Origin: Haliclystus octoradiatus
Taxonomy: Eukaryota > Cnidaria > Staurozoa > Stauromedusae > Haliclystidae
DNA: 64,000 bases
Direction: 5' to 3'
NCBI GenBank assembly: GCA_916610825.1
Contig: OU744448.1
Coordinates: forward strand, 27,240,107-27,304,106
Below are positions 1 through 12,900 of this stretch, in pieces; position 1 is the stretch's first letter, and the number at the start of each line of letters is the position of its first letter. Below the pieces are notes generated by a model. It worked only from the letters and a program-made list of their open reading frames with translations. It did not search any database and had not been told where the DNA came from. A program made the translations under genes and the position numbers.

Positions 1-3000
1 GGTCTTGCTATGGTTGCGGAAAATTTGGACATTACCACAGAGACTGTCCAATTAACCCCTACAAGGGTAAAAAGAACACATCGGGTCATCATGCAAAGAT
101 TGTAAAACATGCTGAGTATACTGATACTGATGATGAGGATGATGATCGAAAAGGATTTACTGGTAATGGTTTGTTTGCTGCCATTCATGATAATAATTAT
201 GCTCGATCTTTTGCTTCTAATGACTGGTTGATTGACTCTAGCGCCAGTAGTCATATGTCTAATGATAATTCAAATATGGTTAATTATAAATCTTTCAATT
301 CTCCTGAGCCTGTTATTCTGGGAAATGGAAGTAAATGTGAAGCTGTTGGTAGTGGTACCGTTATTTTAAAAATGAATTCTGTTGATTGTCCTGGTCAGCA
401 TATTATTAACAATGTGTTACATGTTCCTCAATTAGCTCACAATTTTATTCTGTTGCTGATGCTGCAACAAATGGTTGTTCTGTTGCTTTTACTAATGCTG
501 ATTGTGTCATTCAAAGTGATAGTGGAGAGACTATTGCTAAAGGTGTCAGCGTCTTGGTCATGCATGTTCTGATCGTATCAAGGAGGCTAAAAGTTTAGTT
601 GATGGTGTAGGTAATCTGGGCAGCACTGAATTGCCCTTTTGTGAAAGCTGTGTTATGGCTAAGCAGCATCGTCTTCCATTCAAGAAGAAATCATCAAATG
701 ATATTAAATCTAAAGGTAAATTGGACTTGATTTATTCAGATTTATGTGGCCCTATGTCCGAGACCTCAATGGGGGGTGCTAAGTATTTTATCACGTTTAT
801 TGATGACTACACACACTGTTGTAAAGTGTATTTTATTAAGCATAAGTCTGAAGCACTAGATAAATTTAAGATTTTTGAAGAAGAAGCTGTCAATGAATGT
901 GGACGCAAAATTAAAGCTTTTAGAAGTGATAGAGGAGGAAAGTATATATCTGAAGACTTTAAAATTTACCTACAGAAGCAAGGAATCAAATACGAACCTA
1001 CTGCAGCATATTCACCGCAACAAAACGGTGTTGCAGAACGCATGAATAGGACACTTCAGGAAATTGCACTAGCCCAATTGATATTTGCTGGTCTTTCGAA
1101 AAGTTTTTGGGCAGAATCTGTCCATACTGCAGCTTTTATAAGTAACCGTATGCCTGTTGCTCTGTTAAATGTTACACCTTATGAACGTTGGTATGGTAAG
1201 AAGCCAGATTTATAAAAAATGGAAGTTTTTGGTTGTACAGCCTATGCATTGAAACCTTCTAGAAAAAAGTTTGACACAAAATCTGTTAAGTTGAAATTTA
1301 TTGGATATAATAATGGTACCCATGCATATCGTTTATGGAAAGCAGAGAAAAGAACATTAGTTGTGCGTAGAAATGTGATTTTTAATGAAATTGATTTTGG
1401 ATGCATTGATAAATCAATAGAAACGCAATTATGATGTTCCAATATCTGATGTACAATCTATTACTTTGAACAATGATATTGTAGTTCCCACTCAATTGCC
1501 TATTAATGTTGAATGTGAAACTGTAACTTCACGCGGTGGACGACCTGTGAGAAAGAAAAATGCACCCAATAAATTTGGTGAATGGGTTACAGGTGATAAT
1601 ATTGAGATATTAAATTTTGCTGATCATCACTGTTCTCATTTACTTTATTTTGCTAGTGGCATCACTAAACCTAAATCGATCAACGAAGTTATGATATCCG
1701 ATCAATCTGTTCAATGGAAGGAAGCAATGAATAACGAATTTATTTCTCTGAAAGAAATGAAAACTTGGGATTTGGTTATTTTGCCTGATAATAGAACTGC
1801 TATTGGGTGTAGATGGGTGTACAAAGTTAAAGAGAAGAATGGTGTTGTTGAAAAACTTAAAGCAAGACTAGTTGCAAAAGGTTACTCACAAACGTTTGGT
1901 ATTGATTACAATGATACTTTTGCACCTGTGATAAGATTTAATACATTACGTACGTTACTTGCTATTGCAGTTAAAAATAATATGATTATTCACCAAATGG
2001 ATGTAGTGACTGCTTTTTTAAATGGTGAATTAAGTGAGAGTATTTACGTGGAATAGCCTCCTGGGTATGCTGAAATAGGAAAGGAAAATCTTGTTTGTCA
2101 TTTAAATAGATCACTGTATGGTTTAAAACAAGCTTCAAAATGTTGGAATGCTTTATTATGTGATTTTTTGAAAAGTATTGGTTTCACACAGTGTAAGACA
2201 GAAAATTGTGTTTTTGTCATCAATAACCCATTAACGATTATTGCTGTTTATGTAGACGATTTAGTTTTGATGACAAGCGACGACAATGATATGATTAATT
2301 TGAAAGAGAAACTTTGCAATCGATTTAAAATGTCAGATTTGGGTATACTACATTACTTACTTGGAATTACAATTAATATTAAAGATGGTAATTTATTTAT
2401 GAATCAAGCATCGTATGTTGAAAAGTTATTAGAAAGATTTTCTATGGAGAATGCTAATGCTGTTGCTACTCCGTGTGATATAAATGTTGTACTTGTTAAA
2501 GATGATGGTGTTTCAAAATGTGTAGATAAAACTTTGTATCAATCGTTAATTGGCAGTTTATTGTTTGCAGCTATAGCTACTAGACCTGATGTTCAATTTG
2601 CTGTAGGTCTTATAAGTCGTTACTGTTCAAATCCAAATCAATCTCATTTAACTGCTGCAAAACGTGTAATTAGGTATTTGATAGGTACAAAAGAGATTGG
2701 TCTGACATACCAGAACAGTGGGAGTGATTTGCTTGGCTACTGTGATTCACATTTTGCTCGCGATATCGATGACAGACATTCAACATCTGGCTGGATATTT
2801 CTATTTGCAAATGGACCTATTAGTTGGTATAGTACAAAGCAAAAGTGTGTATGTTTATCAACCGCAGAATCAGAATACTTATCGTTATGTAGTGCGACAA
2901 AAGAGGCATTATTTATTATACAATTATTTGGCGAGTTGAATATTGACGTTCATCCTGTAAAAATAAATGAGGATAACCAAGCAGTTATTGCGATGTCTAA

Positions 3001-3456
3001 AAATCCTGTTCATCATTCCAGAACTAAACATATTGACATTAAATGCCATTTTATTAGAGAAGCTGTATCTAATAATAGAATAATTGTTGTTTATTGCAAT
3101 ACAAAAGAAATGATTGCAGATTTGCTAACTAAGCCTTTACCTAAAATTAGTTTTAATTATTTGAAAGAACTTATGGGATTATGTTGTTGGTCAATATGAG
3201 TGGGAGTGTTGAAATTAACATGTTGACAACAACAACTACATTTATAATTATCTTAGTTTGTTATTAATGACACCTGATTGGTTATATAGGTCACGTGATT
3301 TATAAGGTGTGTAAGATTGTAAATAGTGTTTGTAAGTTATCAGTTGTATGTGTGATGTCGAAGTGTCGACCCTGATCTTATGTTTATTATTATGAATTAT
3401 ATTGTTATTGAGTTTTTACCAAAACCTGTGTGTTTAGTAAACTGATATTTTCAACA
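1..3456 (+). mobile_element. Ty1/copia LTR retrotransposon, 3' part, broken
   Basis: The element enters from the left edge, so its 5' LTR and most of gag are outside the window. In order it shows a CCHC zinc knuckle (about 3-50), an aspartic protease region (about 190-470), an integrase with zinc-binding and catalytic-core signatures (about 630-1440), a copia-type reverse transcriptase (about 1690-2500, with the YVDDLVLM box), RNase H (about 2740-3150), a purine-rich tract and a 3' LTR. The protease-integrase-RT-RNase H order is diagnostic of Ty1/copia. The frame is interrupted a few times, so this is a fossil, although long stretches remain readable and it is probably not very old. LTR divergence cannot be measured because the 5' LTR is off-window. 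Confidence 0.93.
3207..3456 (+). repeat. 3' LTR of the copia element
   Basis: This 250-bp repeat begins TGTTGAAA and ends TTTCAACA, so the ends form an inverted TG...CA pair. It follows directly after the purine-rich GAGTGGGAG tract downstream of RNase H. A TATA-like stretch lies near 3285-3305. A short LTR of this size is usual for copia elements. The 5' partner is outside the window. Confidence 0.8.
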
Positions 3457-3771
3457 AATAAATGTATATTTATATAGGCCCGTTTGAGAAAAATCTCCAC
3501 AACGGCGCTATGCATATCAAATAATAAGAATTGAAATTAAAACAACTCTTATGTACATTTAAAAAGTAGTTTGCGTTTTAATTACAAATAGATGAAAAAC
3601 AGTCACTGGAGAAAAATTAATAAAAAATAATAACGAATGATAAGAAGTAACTCAAAAGTTAACAAATAAATAAAATAGTAAAAAGTGAATCTATTATGGA
3701 TAATAATATTTGAATAAACTTGTGTATAGAATTTAAAATATATATATCTACAATAGAACGCCCCAATTGAT
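3457..3771. other. AT-rich spacer, no gene seen
   Basis: This lies between the copia LTR and the 3' end of a reversed LINE. I see no reading frame or RNA gene that I can support. Part of it is probably the LINE 3' UTR, read on the minus strand. Confidence 0.5.
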
Positions 3772-5790
3772 CTAATATACACAATAATATGTTGTGCTGT
3801 TAAAAATATAGTGTTTAACCTGACGGCGAAATATATATAAAGAATTTGCTTTACGAATGACATCAGAGAAGCCATTCCAATGTGAAAGGTCTGCAGCTTT
3901 GAATGCACGAGTTCCATATTTATTTATGCAACGTGGTACAAACAATTCACGGTTAAAAGCAGATCTTAAAGATCGATCATGTTCATCATGATATTGCGAT
4001 ATACACCTTTCAGTTGAGTAATCTGATGCCATTCCATTATTTGCTTTGTACATTGAACACAAACTTTAAATTGTACGCTTTTTCAAACGGTAGCCAGTGC
4101 AATTTCTCTCTGATTTAGTTACTGATAGAAGCAAATTTAGATTTTCCAGATACAATTTTACCTGTTGTGTTCATGATGATCTGTATGGGCCATAAGAAAG
4201 AAGATGGTGAATTAATAAGCAGGAATTACAATTGTCAATGCATGATAGTACTAATGCATATGAAGCATCTCTCAATGAGTCAAAATCTAGAGATTTTTTA
4301 ATTGGTCTCAGCTGTTGTAGTTGGTAATAACATGAGCGGGTCAAACTGGTTACTTGACTGCACTTACTTAAATCAGAACGTATCCGAACTCCAAGATTGA
4401 GAACTAATGGTAATGCATTTACCAATCTTTTGCGCAGCTGTCGAGGTAATATTTGGTTTAATACGGAAATAAATTTGCGTATCCTCGGCATAGCAGTGGG
4501 AATTGAAATCTGATTCACCGATAATCCTGGGAATGTCCGACGTATATAGAAGGAATAACAAGGGTTCAAGTACTGATCCTAGAGGTACACGATATTCTAA
4601 ACTCATGATTGATCACTTATTTTGATCTTAGGAAATAAACTTAGACATGTCAGTTAAATAGCTTGTAAGCCATGTCAGTGCATTTCCACTTATATGATGA
4701 GTACTTTTCAAACGTTCCAGTAGGATGGAGTGATCAACGGTATCAAATGCAGCACTCAGATCTAAAAGATCAAAAGAAGATACGTCCCCTTCATCCGCAG
4801 CCATTATACTATCTGACATTGACTTCAAGTAAAGCTGTTTCGATTGAGAGATTACGGCGGTAGGTAGATTGTACAGTAGGTAGCGCTAAGGTGCATGTGA
4901 TTTCAAGATGAGCTGTAGTCCTTTCACACACAATACGTTTAAGTAGCTTTGATAATATTGGAAAATTTGATATAGGACGATAGTTGCCCAATTGATCGAC
5001 ATCAAGTCCAACTCTTTTCAGAGATGGAATAACTAAGGCCTTTTTAAAATACGTTGTTACACGCCCCTCGAAGATTGAATAGTCGAATAAGGTGGTCATT
5101 TCAAGAATCCTAATCGGTTCTGGATCTAGCATTGATTGCTTTTTTGAAAGAGCATAAATTGATTTTTTAAGACTTCTTCTTCAGTGACAGGTGAGAAGTC
5201 ATCAAGGTAGCCGGCACCACATGTTTCATAATACGAAGGGGAAGGAGAATTCGCTGTATCACGTTGTACATCATCAACTTTCTCTTTTAATAAAGATGTA
5301 AAATTATTTGCAGAATGACTTGATGGATAGGTCTGTTTTTCTTTTCCAAGTAGATGATGTATTACCTCCCAGGTTTTCTTTGAATTTTTTACATTTTCCG
5401 AAAGCTGTAATTTTCAGAAGGAATTCCGCTTCATAGAACAAAGATCATGGTAGGAATGAAGCTCTTCCATCCAGACTTGTCTATCATCACAGCTATTAGC
5501 GCGCCGATATCTACATTCGTGTAGCCTCACTTTTCTCTTACCTGTTCGACAGGTATCATCAAACCAGCAGTTAGATTTTCTTAAACGAAACTTTTTAGTT
5601 TTTAGTGGTGACATATCTTCAAGAGCAGTAGTAATGACATTGTTGTAATGAGTATAGCTAAATCATTTAAAGATTTGTCAGCAGCTGATAGTAATACATT
5701 AGGACGAATGGATTTAACAAAAATATCTCTAAACATTTCAATGTTGAAATTACGCCAATCACGTGTAGTAGATCCTAGATCTAGTATTGC
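3772..5790 (-). mobile_element. Decayed CR1/L2-type LINE, 5'-truncated ORF2
   Basis: Read on the minus strand, fragments in changing frames match the linear order of a CR1/L2/Jockey-group ORF2. The linker between endonuclease and RT is at about 5414-5785. RT block 1-2 with NYRPISNFP is at about 4809-5132. The block LDLSAAFDTVDHSILL is at about 4628-4830. The VPQGSVLGP-like and catalytic blocks are at about 4373-4606, where the usual YADD reads YAED. The C-terminal tail of the type RAFKAADLSHWNGFSD is at about 3772-4062. The endonuclease itself is missing, so the copy is 5'-truncated. Several frameshifts and the altered catalytic Asp make it inactive. The exact clade is not certain. Confidence 0.85.
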
Positions 5791-5796
5791 ATCTGC

Positions 5797-6211
5797 TCAG
5801 CCAATGAGCATACAGCCAACGTTGTAGGTGAATTTTCAAGTGCCTTCATTGATACGTGGTTTAAATTGTAGCATGCTATGCCCTCAGAGCTGTTTTTAAG
5901 AAGCATGTGAACAGTGCCGTCGAGAACATGTCCCTCCAGGGTGAATACCGAACACCCCTTTAAATCAATAATAAGAATGTGCAGTCGAGCAACGAGAGAG
6001 ATTTCAAATCATTAGTACACTCTCGATCGGCTCTCACAGTAACTACCCGGATCTTAGATATTTCATGAATAATAACACAGTAATACAGTATTTGCACAAC
6101 TTATCGTTCAATATGAGAACTGGTAGAATCGTCGAACGTGATTACAATTAAATTGAAGCTTTATAAAGTTAACAGAAGAAATACATTATGACAAACAATA
6201 GATAAACAATC
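5797..6211. repeat. Upstream duplication block, copy 1
   Basis: About 400 bp nearly identical to 15264-15655 and partly to 23826-24150. In all three places the block lies just upstream of a copy of the glycosyltransferase first exon, so it is the 5' flank (promoter region) of the duplicated unit. On the minus strand it keeps an open stretch that reads alike in copies 1 and 2 (see findings). In this copy the block is cut from its exon by a solo LTR at 6212-6867 and resumes at 6868-6997. Confidence 0.85.
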
Positions 6212-6867
6212 TGTAAAGATCGTCGACGTCAGTCTTCGATCTTTTGCCGTTGTACAATTAGTCGTGAAATCACCCAGTAACTCAACTGAAAACTACCGAC
6301 ACATCAACAACAACGTCTGATATTTGAGCTAAATAAACTGTTTTTTCTAAAGAAGAAACATCAATAATAATAACATTTAATACAATAATAATCAATAATC
6401 TAAATATACAACAGTGTGATCAGAGTATAATAATCGTCATACCTTCGGTGCGGCTTTTGCACAACGGGGTCTAATAAAATGTTAGCCGGCGATAATAAAT
6501 TCAAACTTCTCTGCAACTCGCTCCAATTAACTCTGGTCCTATTTTACAGAATACATACTTTCATACAAGAAACTAGGAACATAACTTAATACAAAAACGA
6601 AACCAAGTGAATGCAAAGAAAAAGTTAATTACATAAATTGAAAACTAAATTTAACCAATAGGATATAAGATCCGTTTGATCTAAATACATTTTAACCAAT
6701 AGGATATAAGATCCGTTTATGCAATGACGTCTACGAAACTATCTATACAGAACTTCAATCCGATTATAGAAAGTAAATTTACCTTGGCTATTGTTATATT
6801 GAGCTACTTTTAAATATTCTATTGTTATATTGAGAAAATCTCCAAAAGAGGGGAATCGTCGATTACA
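6212..6867. mobile_element. Solo LTR with 5-bp target duplication
   Basis: 656 bp beginning TGTAAAGATC and ending GATTACA, flanked on both sides by CAATC (6207-6211 and 6868-6872). The paralogous sites near 15650 and 24145 have a single uninterrupted CAATC, so they are empty sites and prove the insertion. Inside are two copies of a short unit, AACCAATAGGATATAAGATC, near 6655 and 6695. The LTR family (BEL, gypsy or other) cannot be told without an internal region. It inserted after the tandem duplication and lies about 130 bp upstream of the gene A start codon. Confidence 0.85.
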
Positions 6868-6997
6868 CAATCAACTACAAAATCTACTCTTTTATTAATT
6901 CTCGAGGGAGTAATTCGGCATCTCGTGAAAAAGCTCTACATTCTTTGCTAAAGATATGGTATTTAGTTGACTGTCGTGGTCATATTAATGCCACCAA

Positions 6998-9900
6998 ATG
7001 GCTAAAAAAATTACTTTGCTCATTCCTCGAGGCAATGATTTCAAGATTTCTCTTTTGAAATATTTTGTTATAGCTACTTTTGGATTATGTATTATTTATT
7101 TGGTGTATGATGTTAATAATGTTTCAACGAGATTAAAGGAGAATATCAGTGTCCCTTACATATTATCATCAAGTAACAATCCCAAACTAAAACCATTTAC
7201 AGGTATGTTGAAGACGTTGATGAGTAGACCTTCAAAACATTGATGAAACTTCTGGAAGTGTAATATGCATGCATGAGCAATTATAAATATATATAGTAAT
7301 AATATTAAAAAATATATCAAAACATAATATTAAAGGGTTACCACATACTTGCCATGTTTGTATTCATATTTAATAAACGAGAAAATGTTGGGAGACACGA
7401 GTGAAGAGCTAACAAATTACGAGCTCCGAGCGAGTGATTTTTAGCTTCCCGAGTGTCTCCCAACATTTCGAGTTTAGTAAATATGAATACAAACATTTGC
7501 AAGCATGTGGTAACCCTTTTCTAAAATAAAACAAATGTCGGAATTTCATTCGAGGGCGAATTTTCAATTCATGAATTCACAATTTAAAATTCAATTTCAA
7601 TTCATAAACCAAGCATGAAGAGAATCCCACAACAAGATAGATTTTGTCGAATAAAGAAAGACATATACAAGAACGTCTGTAATATAAGTGGTACAATAGT
7701 TCTTAAGCAAATTAATGCAGTAATTGTTATTTAAATTTTAGGTTTACCTTGAAACAGCGTAGCCTATAATTGTCTTTCATTATGTGTTTTTATTTTGCAT
7801 GTTACACGACCAATAATTCATTTACCACGCTTTTCGATAAATAAAAATATCTTGACCTAAATGTCGTTTTGTAAATCATAGCCATTATTGAGATATTTAT
7901 TGGATTGTTATCAAAAAGTTATAAATTCTGTATTTTATCACAGATCATACTTTTTGAAGCTTGCGGTTTTTCCCGGTTTTCGGAGCCATGTTTTACCCTA
8001 GGATTTCATGCACGCTCTTTCGACCAATCAGATCGCAGAAAACCTTCGTGATAGTTTAGAATAGCAATTGAATAGTGCTCATTGCTAGTGAATAGCGGAG
8101 CGTAAATATTAATAATGAGAAGGTCAAGAAAGACAAATTATTTGACTTGTAACTCAAAGTTTCACGCTATAATTACACGAGCATCAGGCAACAAATACTA
8201 ACCACAACTATTAGTTGTTTCAAATTGTAATAGTGCTACAAGTATATGGAAATGATATTCATCTATTTGATAAAATCCCATAGAAATTTGTGTGCATTTG
8301 GTAATATTTATAAAGTTTAATCATGTCCAAGAAAGTATAAACATGTTTGATAATTTTCAGTAATAAATAACTTTTTGGAAAACTTAATGAAGATCTACAG
8401 GTTTACAGATAGTTTTTAAACTATAAATACACTATACTATGGTTTGAACGATGGGGAAAACAAAAAGGATAGGGAATTAGGGATTATACAAGGAGAATAA
8501 AATTTGTTTTGGAATGAAATCATGATTGTAGATAGCGCTTCTAAATGCAATGTGACAGTATATACATTTGTGTTACTATATAACTGTAAGCCGCATATTG
8601 GACAATAGATTTACGACGTATTCAAACAGTTAATTAACAAGAAATTACTTTATGCAAGATATCAAAATTTACCAATCATCTTGCAATAAATAATCTAAGC
8701 TCGTTTATATTGTAGGGTTCATATAGATGAAACTACATATTCATTACGTGTGGTTTATTAGGGTGTTGACCCTACAACGGTTGTAAAAAAAAGAGAGAGA
8801 TCACATATTACATATGATTATTTACATGTAGTGATAAACGGAATTTACAATATATGTAAGACAAAAAACAAACCACTACATCATCAATATCTTGCAAAGT
8901 GATTCACCTGACATCGCAAATTGCTAGAGGCAAAGGTATTCCTATGACATCGCAAAGTTGAGCACAGACGTGGTTTAACTTCAACTCAAGTACATTATTA
9001 TTGAAGGCAAACTGCTGATTCCTATAACACCGCAACGCATAGACAGAATAGCCATGGTTTGACTTCAGCGACGTGCCGACGTAGATTGATGACATAATTT
9101 TATGCATGCATCAGCACATTTATTACATTTTTGTAACACGAAAAAAGTCCTATGACATGACACCACAGAATCGAGCATAGACAAGGTATTAACTTCTGCG
9201 GCACGATGAAGTCATTTTGAGCGGTAATCCATACGAGTTTCCAATGACGTACAAAGAAAAAGTGACACGAACAAATTCTGACACCGCGGAATTTTCAATA
9301 AATAGGTTCAGAAAGCTACTATAGTGCTCGCAGCAAATACAAACATGCACATTGACACACAGCTAGAACAGGAATCTAATTGCTGTTGCTATTGTTATTT
9401 ATTACAATCGTCCTATAATCTAATTGTTAAGTTATTGCAATTACATTCTCAGATTTAGCAGCTTTAAAATTTGATAGGCAAAACATATTTTCATGCCGGC
9501 ATTTTGAAATTATAACTCTCGATTTTAATTTAGCAATTTCCTTTGGTGAAATTAATGTAATACTTTTCGGCAAGGCAGAAGTAGAATCTGGAAGTATGAG
9601 CAAGTATAAATTTTAATTAACTATTGCGCTTTTTACACGGAGTATGAGCTAATATAAAGTTTAATTAACTATTGCCCTTTTTACACGGAGGAGTTTTAAA
9701 AACTAGTTAAGGATTAACGCTATAATTGAACATTTTCTGAATCATAAGAGAAAGATTATATACTTTATAGAAAATGGTTTGATTCATCATCATCACCATT
9801 AAGTTTGCATCAAAACTTTTTCCAAAGGACTGATTGGGCTATTCATTACAACAGTATATATACGAGAAAGAGATTGAACGGTCTTTCCAGTTATCCTGCT

Positions 9901-12900
9901 TGTCAATACGTAGGCAAACTGAAGATCCACTTGGGATTGAAGTGAAGCTAGCATATTGCTCTGTTTATATCCGTGATGATTTAGAATATAATGAAAATGA
10001 TGAGGGAAGAGGAATTCAAATGTTTCGCTTATATACAATATGTATGCTGGGGAAGTGCCATCTTTGTGTGTGTATGGTTTAACGCTAGCAATGATAAATA
10101 AAGATCTTCATATGGCTGTCCATACATTATGTTTATGTCTTTCTGAATATATTATAATTTATATACAAATATATGATTATGTGGTATCTAGTATCTAGAA
10201 AAGCATTAACGCACGGGTTTTTCCATGCTCCGTCGCAAATTCCTGCACTCCGGAAGCTAGAATAGACTCGCTTGCGATTCGTCTATTCATTACGTTTCAC
10301 TCGTGTCTCCCAACTTCCCTCGTGCAGAAATTTTACGATGAAGCATGGCAACCCGTGCATGAACCCTTAATCCATGAACAGTTCATGAACATTGGGACCA
10401 TCTAACGTTCATTGAGGTGATCATGAATTGTTCGCGAACTCCTGAATTGTTTTTCGCAAGGGCAATTGATATGACCAGCTTGTCATTTGTGGTACAGACA
10501 AAAACAGAATCACGCTATCTCAACCACGCTTTTACGCTATAGCATATTGTCAAAAATGTATATCTTGATAGAAGGCACAAATAATGTTTTGTTTTCACAA
10601 AATTTATAAAATGAAATGAAAATGAAAGAAGCAGAGTTGAAAATTCCAAATCTGTCGACACGCTCAAAGATGTGAAAAATGACATAAAATCATTAAAACA
10701 AGAGATTTATTGCATTCATTTGCCATTAATTGTCATTTCTCGTAAACTTGACGTACGATGATGTGCAACTATACGCTTAAGTGAAGCAAGATAATATATA
10801 TTCCTTAGTGACAATGGTGTTTCTTGAAATAGTTAAGACATAGGATATAAGGTGTAGCGTCAATGATGTGAAAACAGAAATATACGCGTTCGAATATAGC
10901 CAGCCAAGAGTTGAAACAATGAAACATCATTGGAATATTTCAAAGTCTTTTAGTTTTTTGATAATAAGTAAACTAATGAATGAACGAACGGTTTTCTAAA
11001 ATAAAATAAAGTATAATTAGAATAACAAAAATAATATTCTAAGGAATGATTATATACATACATTGGTTTTTACCAAACAACAGATTTATTGTGAATGTAT
11101 AACAATACTCTAATCACAAATGACTCCTATCTCAACGGACGTTCACAAAACAACAAATAATATTAACACAATTACAATGACAGTCACTGACAAGGCGTTG
11201 TTACGTGACAATGATTTCCTGTTACCAATGTTGGCAACAGTGGTAACATAAGGATCAACCTATATATTATTGAAAATTTTGATACTACAGTACATAGGAG
11301 AAGATGTTATACTTCACGGCAAGCAATTCTATTCAAAAGTAGTAAATGATACTAAAACTTTGAAAGCTCCTAACGGAATAAAACATGCATAGTATACTAT
11401 ATTTGATGACCCTTTAATGCCATCAGATCTTTTTCAAATGTTATACTATTCGATGTAACTTTGCCAACATTTCAACTTTGAATTCCATATATTTATGAAT
11501 AACTCTAATTGATCTTTACGACGAAATTTACAGATTTTCAGATAAAAAGTGTGAAGAATCATTTTGATGGAATTGTCCTGATCGTTACTTTCAACTCCCC
11601 GATTTACAAGAACATTCCTCTTATTAAAAACATGTATAGTGGTATATTCAAAGAGATATTCTTCTGTGGTCCGGCTCCAGAAAAAAATGGTTCGATTCCA
11701 AAGGGACTGAATGTCTTAAACGATGATTGGGCTGGTGGTGTGTACGGATATATGTGTATGGCAAAGGCACATCAAATCAAACCAAATAGAAAAGGTTGGT
11801 CTATAGGAGATTTATATAGTACTGTTTTACTCAGAAACATTTTTGAAAACACTAGGATAGCTCTAAATCAGTCCCCTTAAACCAGGATTCAAGAATAATT
11901 TATTTGGTTTCCTTGTATACTACAATAGAATGGAAGATATAACTCATTAATTGATTATAACTCAGATGTATGTTTGAAATATTATATTATCAATAGGCCA
12001 TAATACGATCTTACCTTTGTGAAAACCAACTAAATAAAATTTATCTAACATCCTCAAGTATTGAATGATTCAAATTTAAATCAACTTCTTCGTCCGACAT
12101 CGATAACATCCTCAAAAGTCTATCTTTGTTGACACAATATCGATCATTTTCAAACATGATGAAAGACCTAAGGCAGAATCACAGAATTGGCCTTATAAGT
12201 CGTCGAATGATGTTCTAGCAATCTGATTGGCTAATGGTTATGTTTGGAACTCATAGTGCAGACAATGCTAACAATGGCGGGATATTGGGACCAGGTTCAT
12301 AAAGGCAATTAAATCAAAACAAACGAACACTTTTTCTTCTTATCCAAAGTTTCAAAATAGCTCAAAACAAAGAAAATTTGTTCTTTCGGTTTAGAATTAA
12401 ATTCAGATGAAAAATAATAATAGTAATGATAATAACGGAACACAAAAGTTACCTATTTGTACAAGAAATGACTTGTATGTCCTTTTGAATGAAACACAGG
12501 CTAAAAGTACGATGTACAAAACAAAATATGCAGTAAATACTATCATCGGTCTGTTATTGTGACATTGAAATACCAATTATTTGAGGAAATTAATTCCAGA
12601 ATGTTCGACATAGTTTCAGTATCCAAAACAAAACTGGAAACCTTCAGATCGAAATTTGTACAAAAAAGGTCCACTCGTGTGAATACTCTGGACATTGAAG
12701 CATTATAACAACAGACCATCTACAACACAATTGAGGCAATGTAGTACAATTCTCTCTGGTTCACTAATTGTTGGACGTACAGCAAGCAATTCATTTCGTA
12801 GCAGAAGTGAAGAAGAGCAATGAAACACGAGTTCAGTTACCATAAACATGACGAACGAAAATGAATCAGTCGCAGCAGGGAGCAATGAATTTTAATTATG

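Noticed and set aside
1242-1442. Minus-strand frame within the copia element
   Set aside because: Antisense shadow of the integrase region.
9799-10082. Overlapping open frames on both strands
   Set aside because: The homologous block at 20815-21190 does not keep either frame, so these are not coding.
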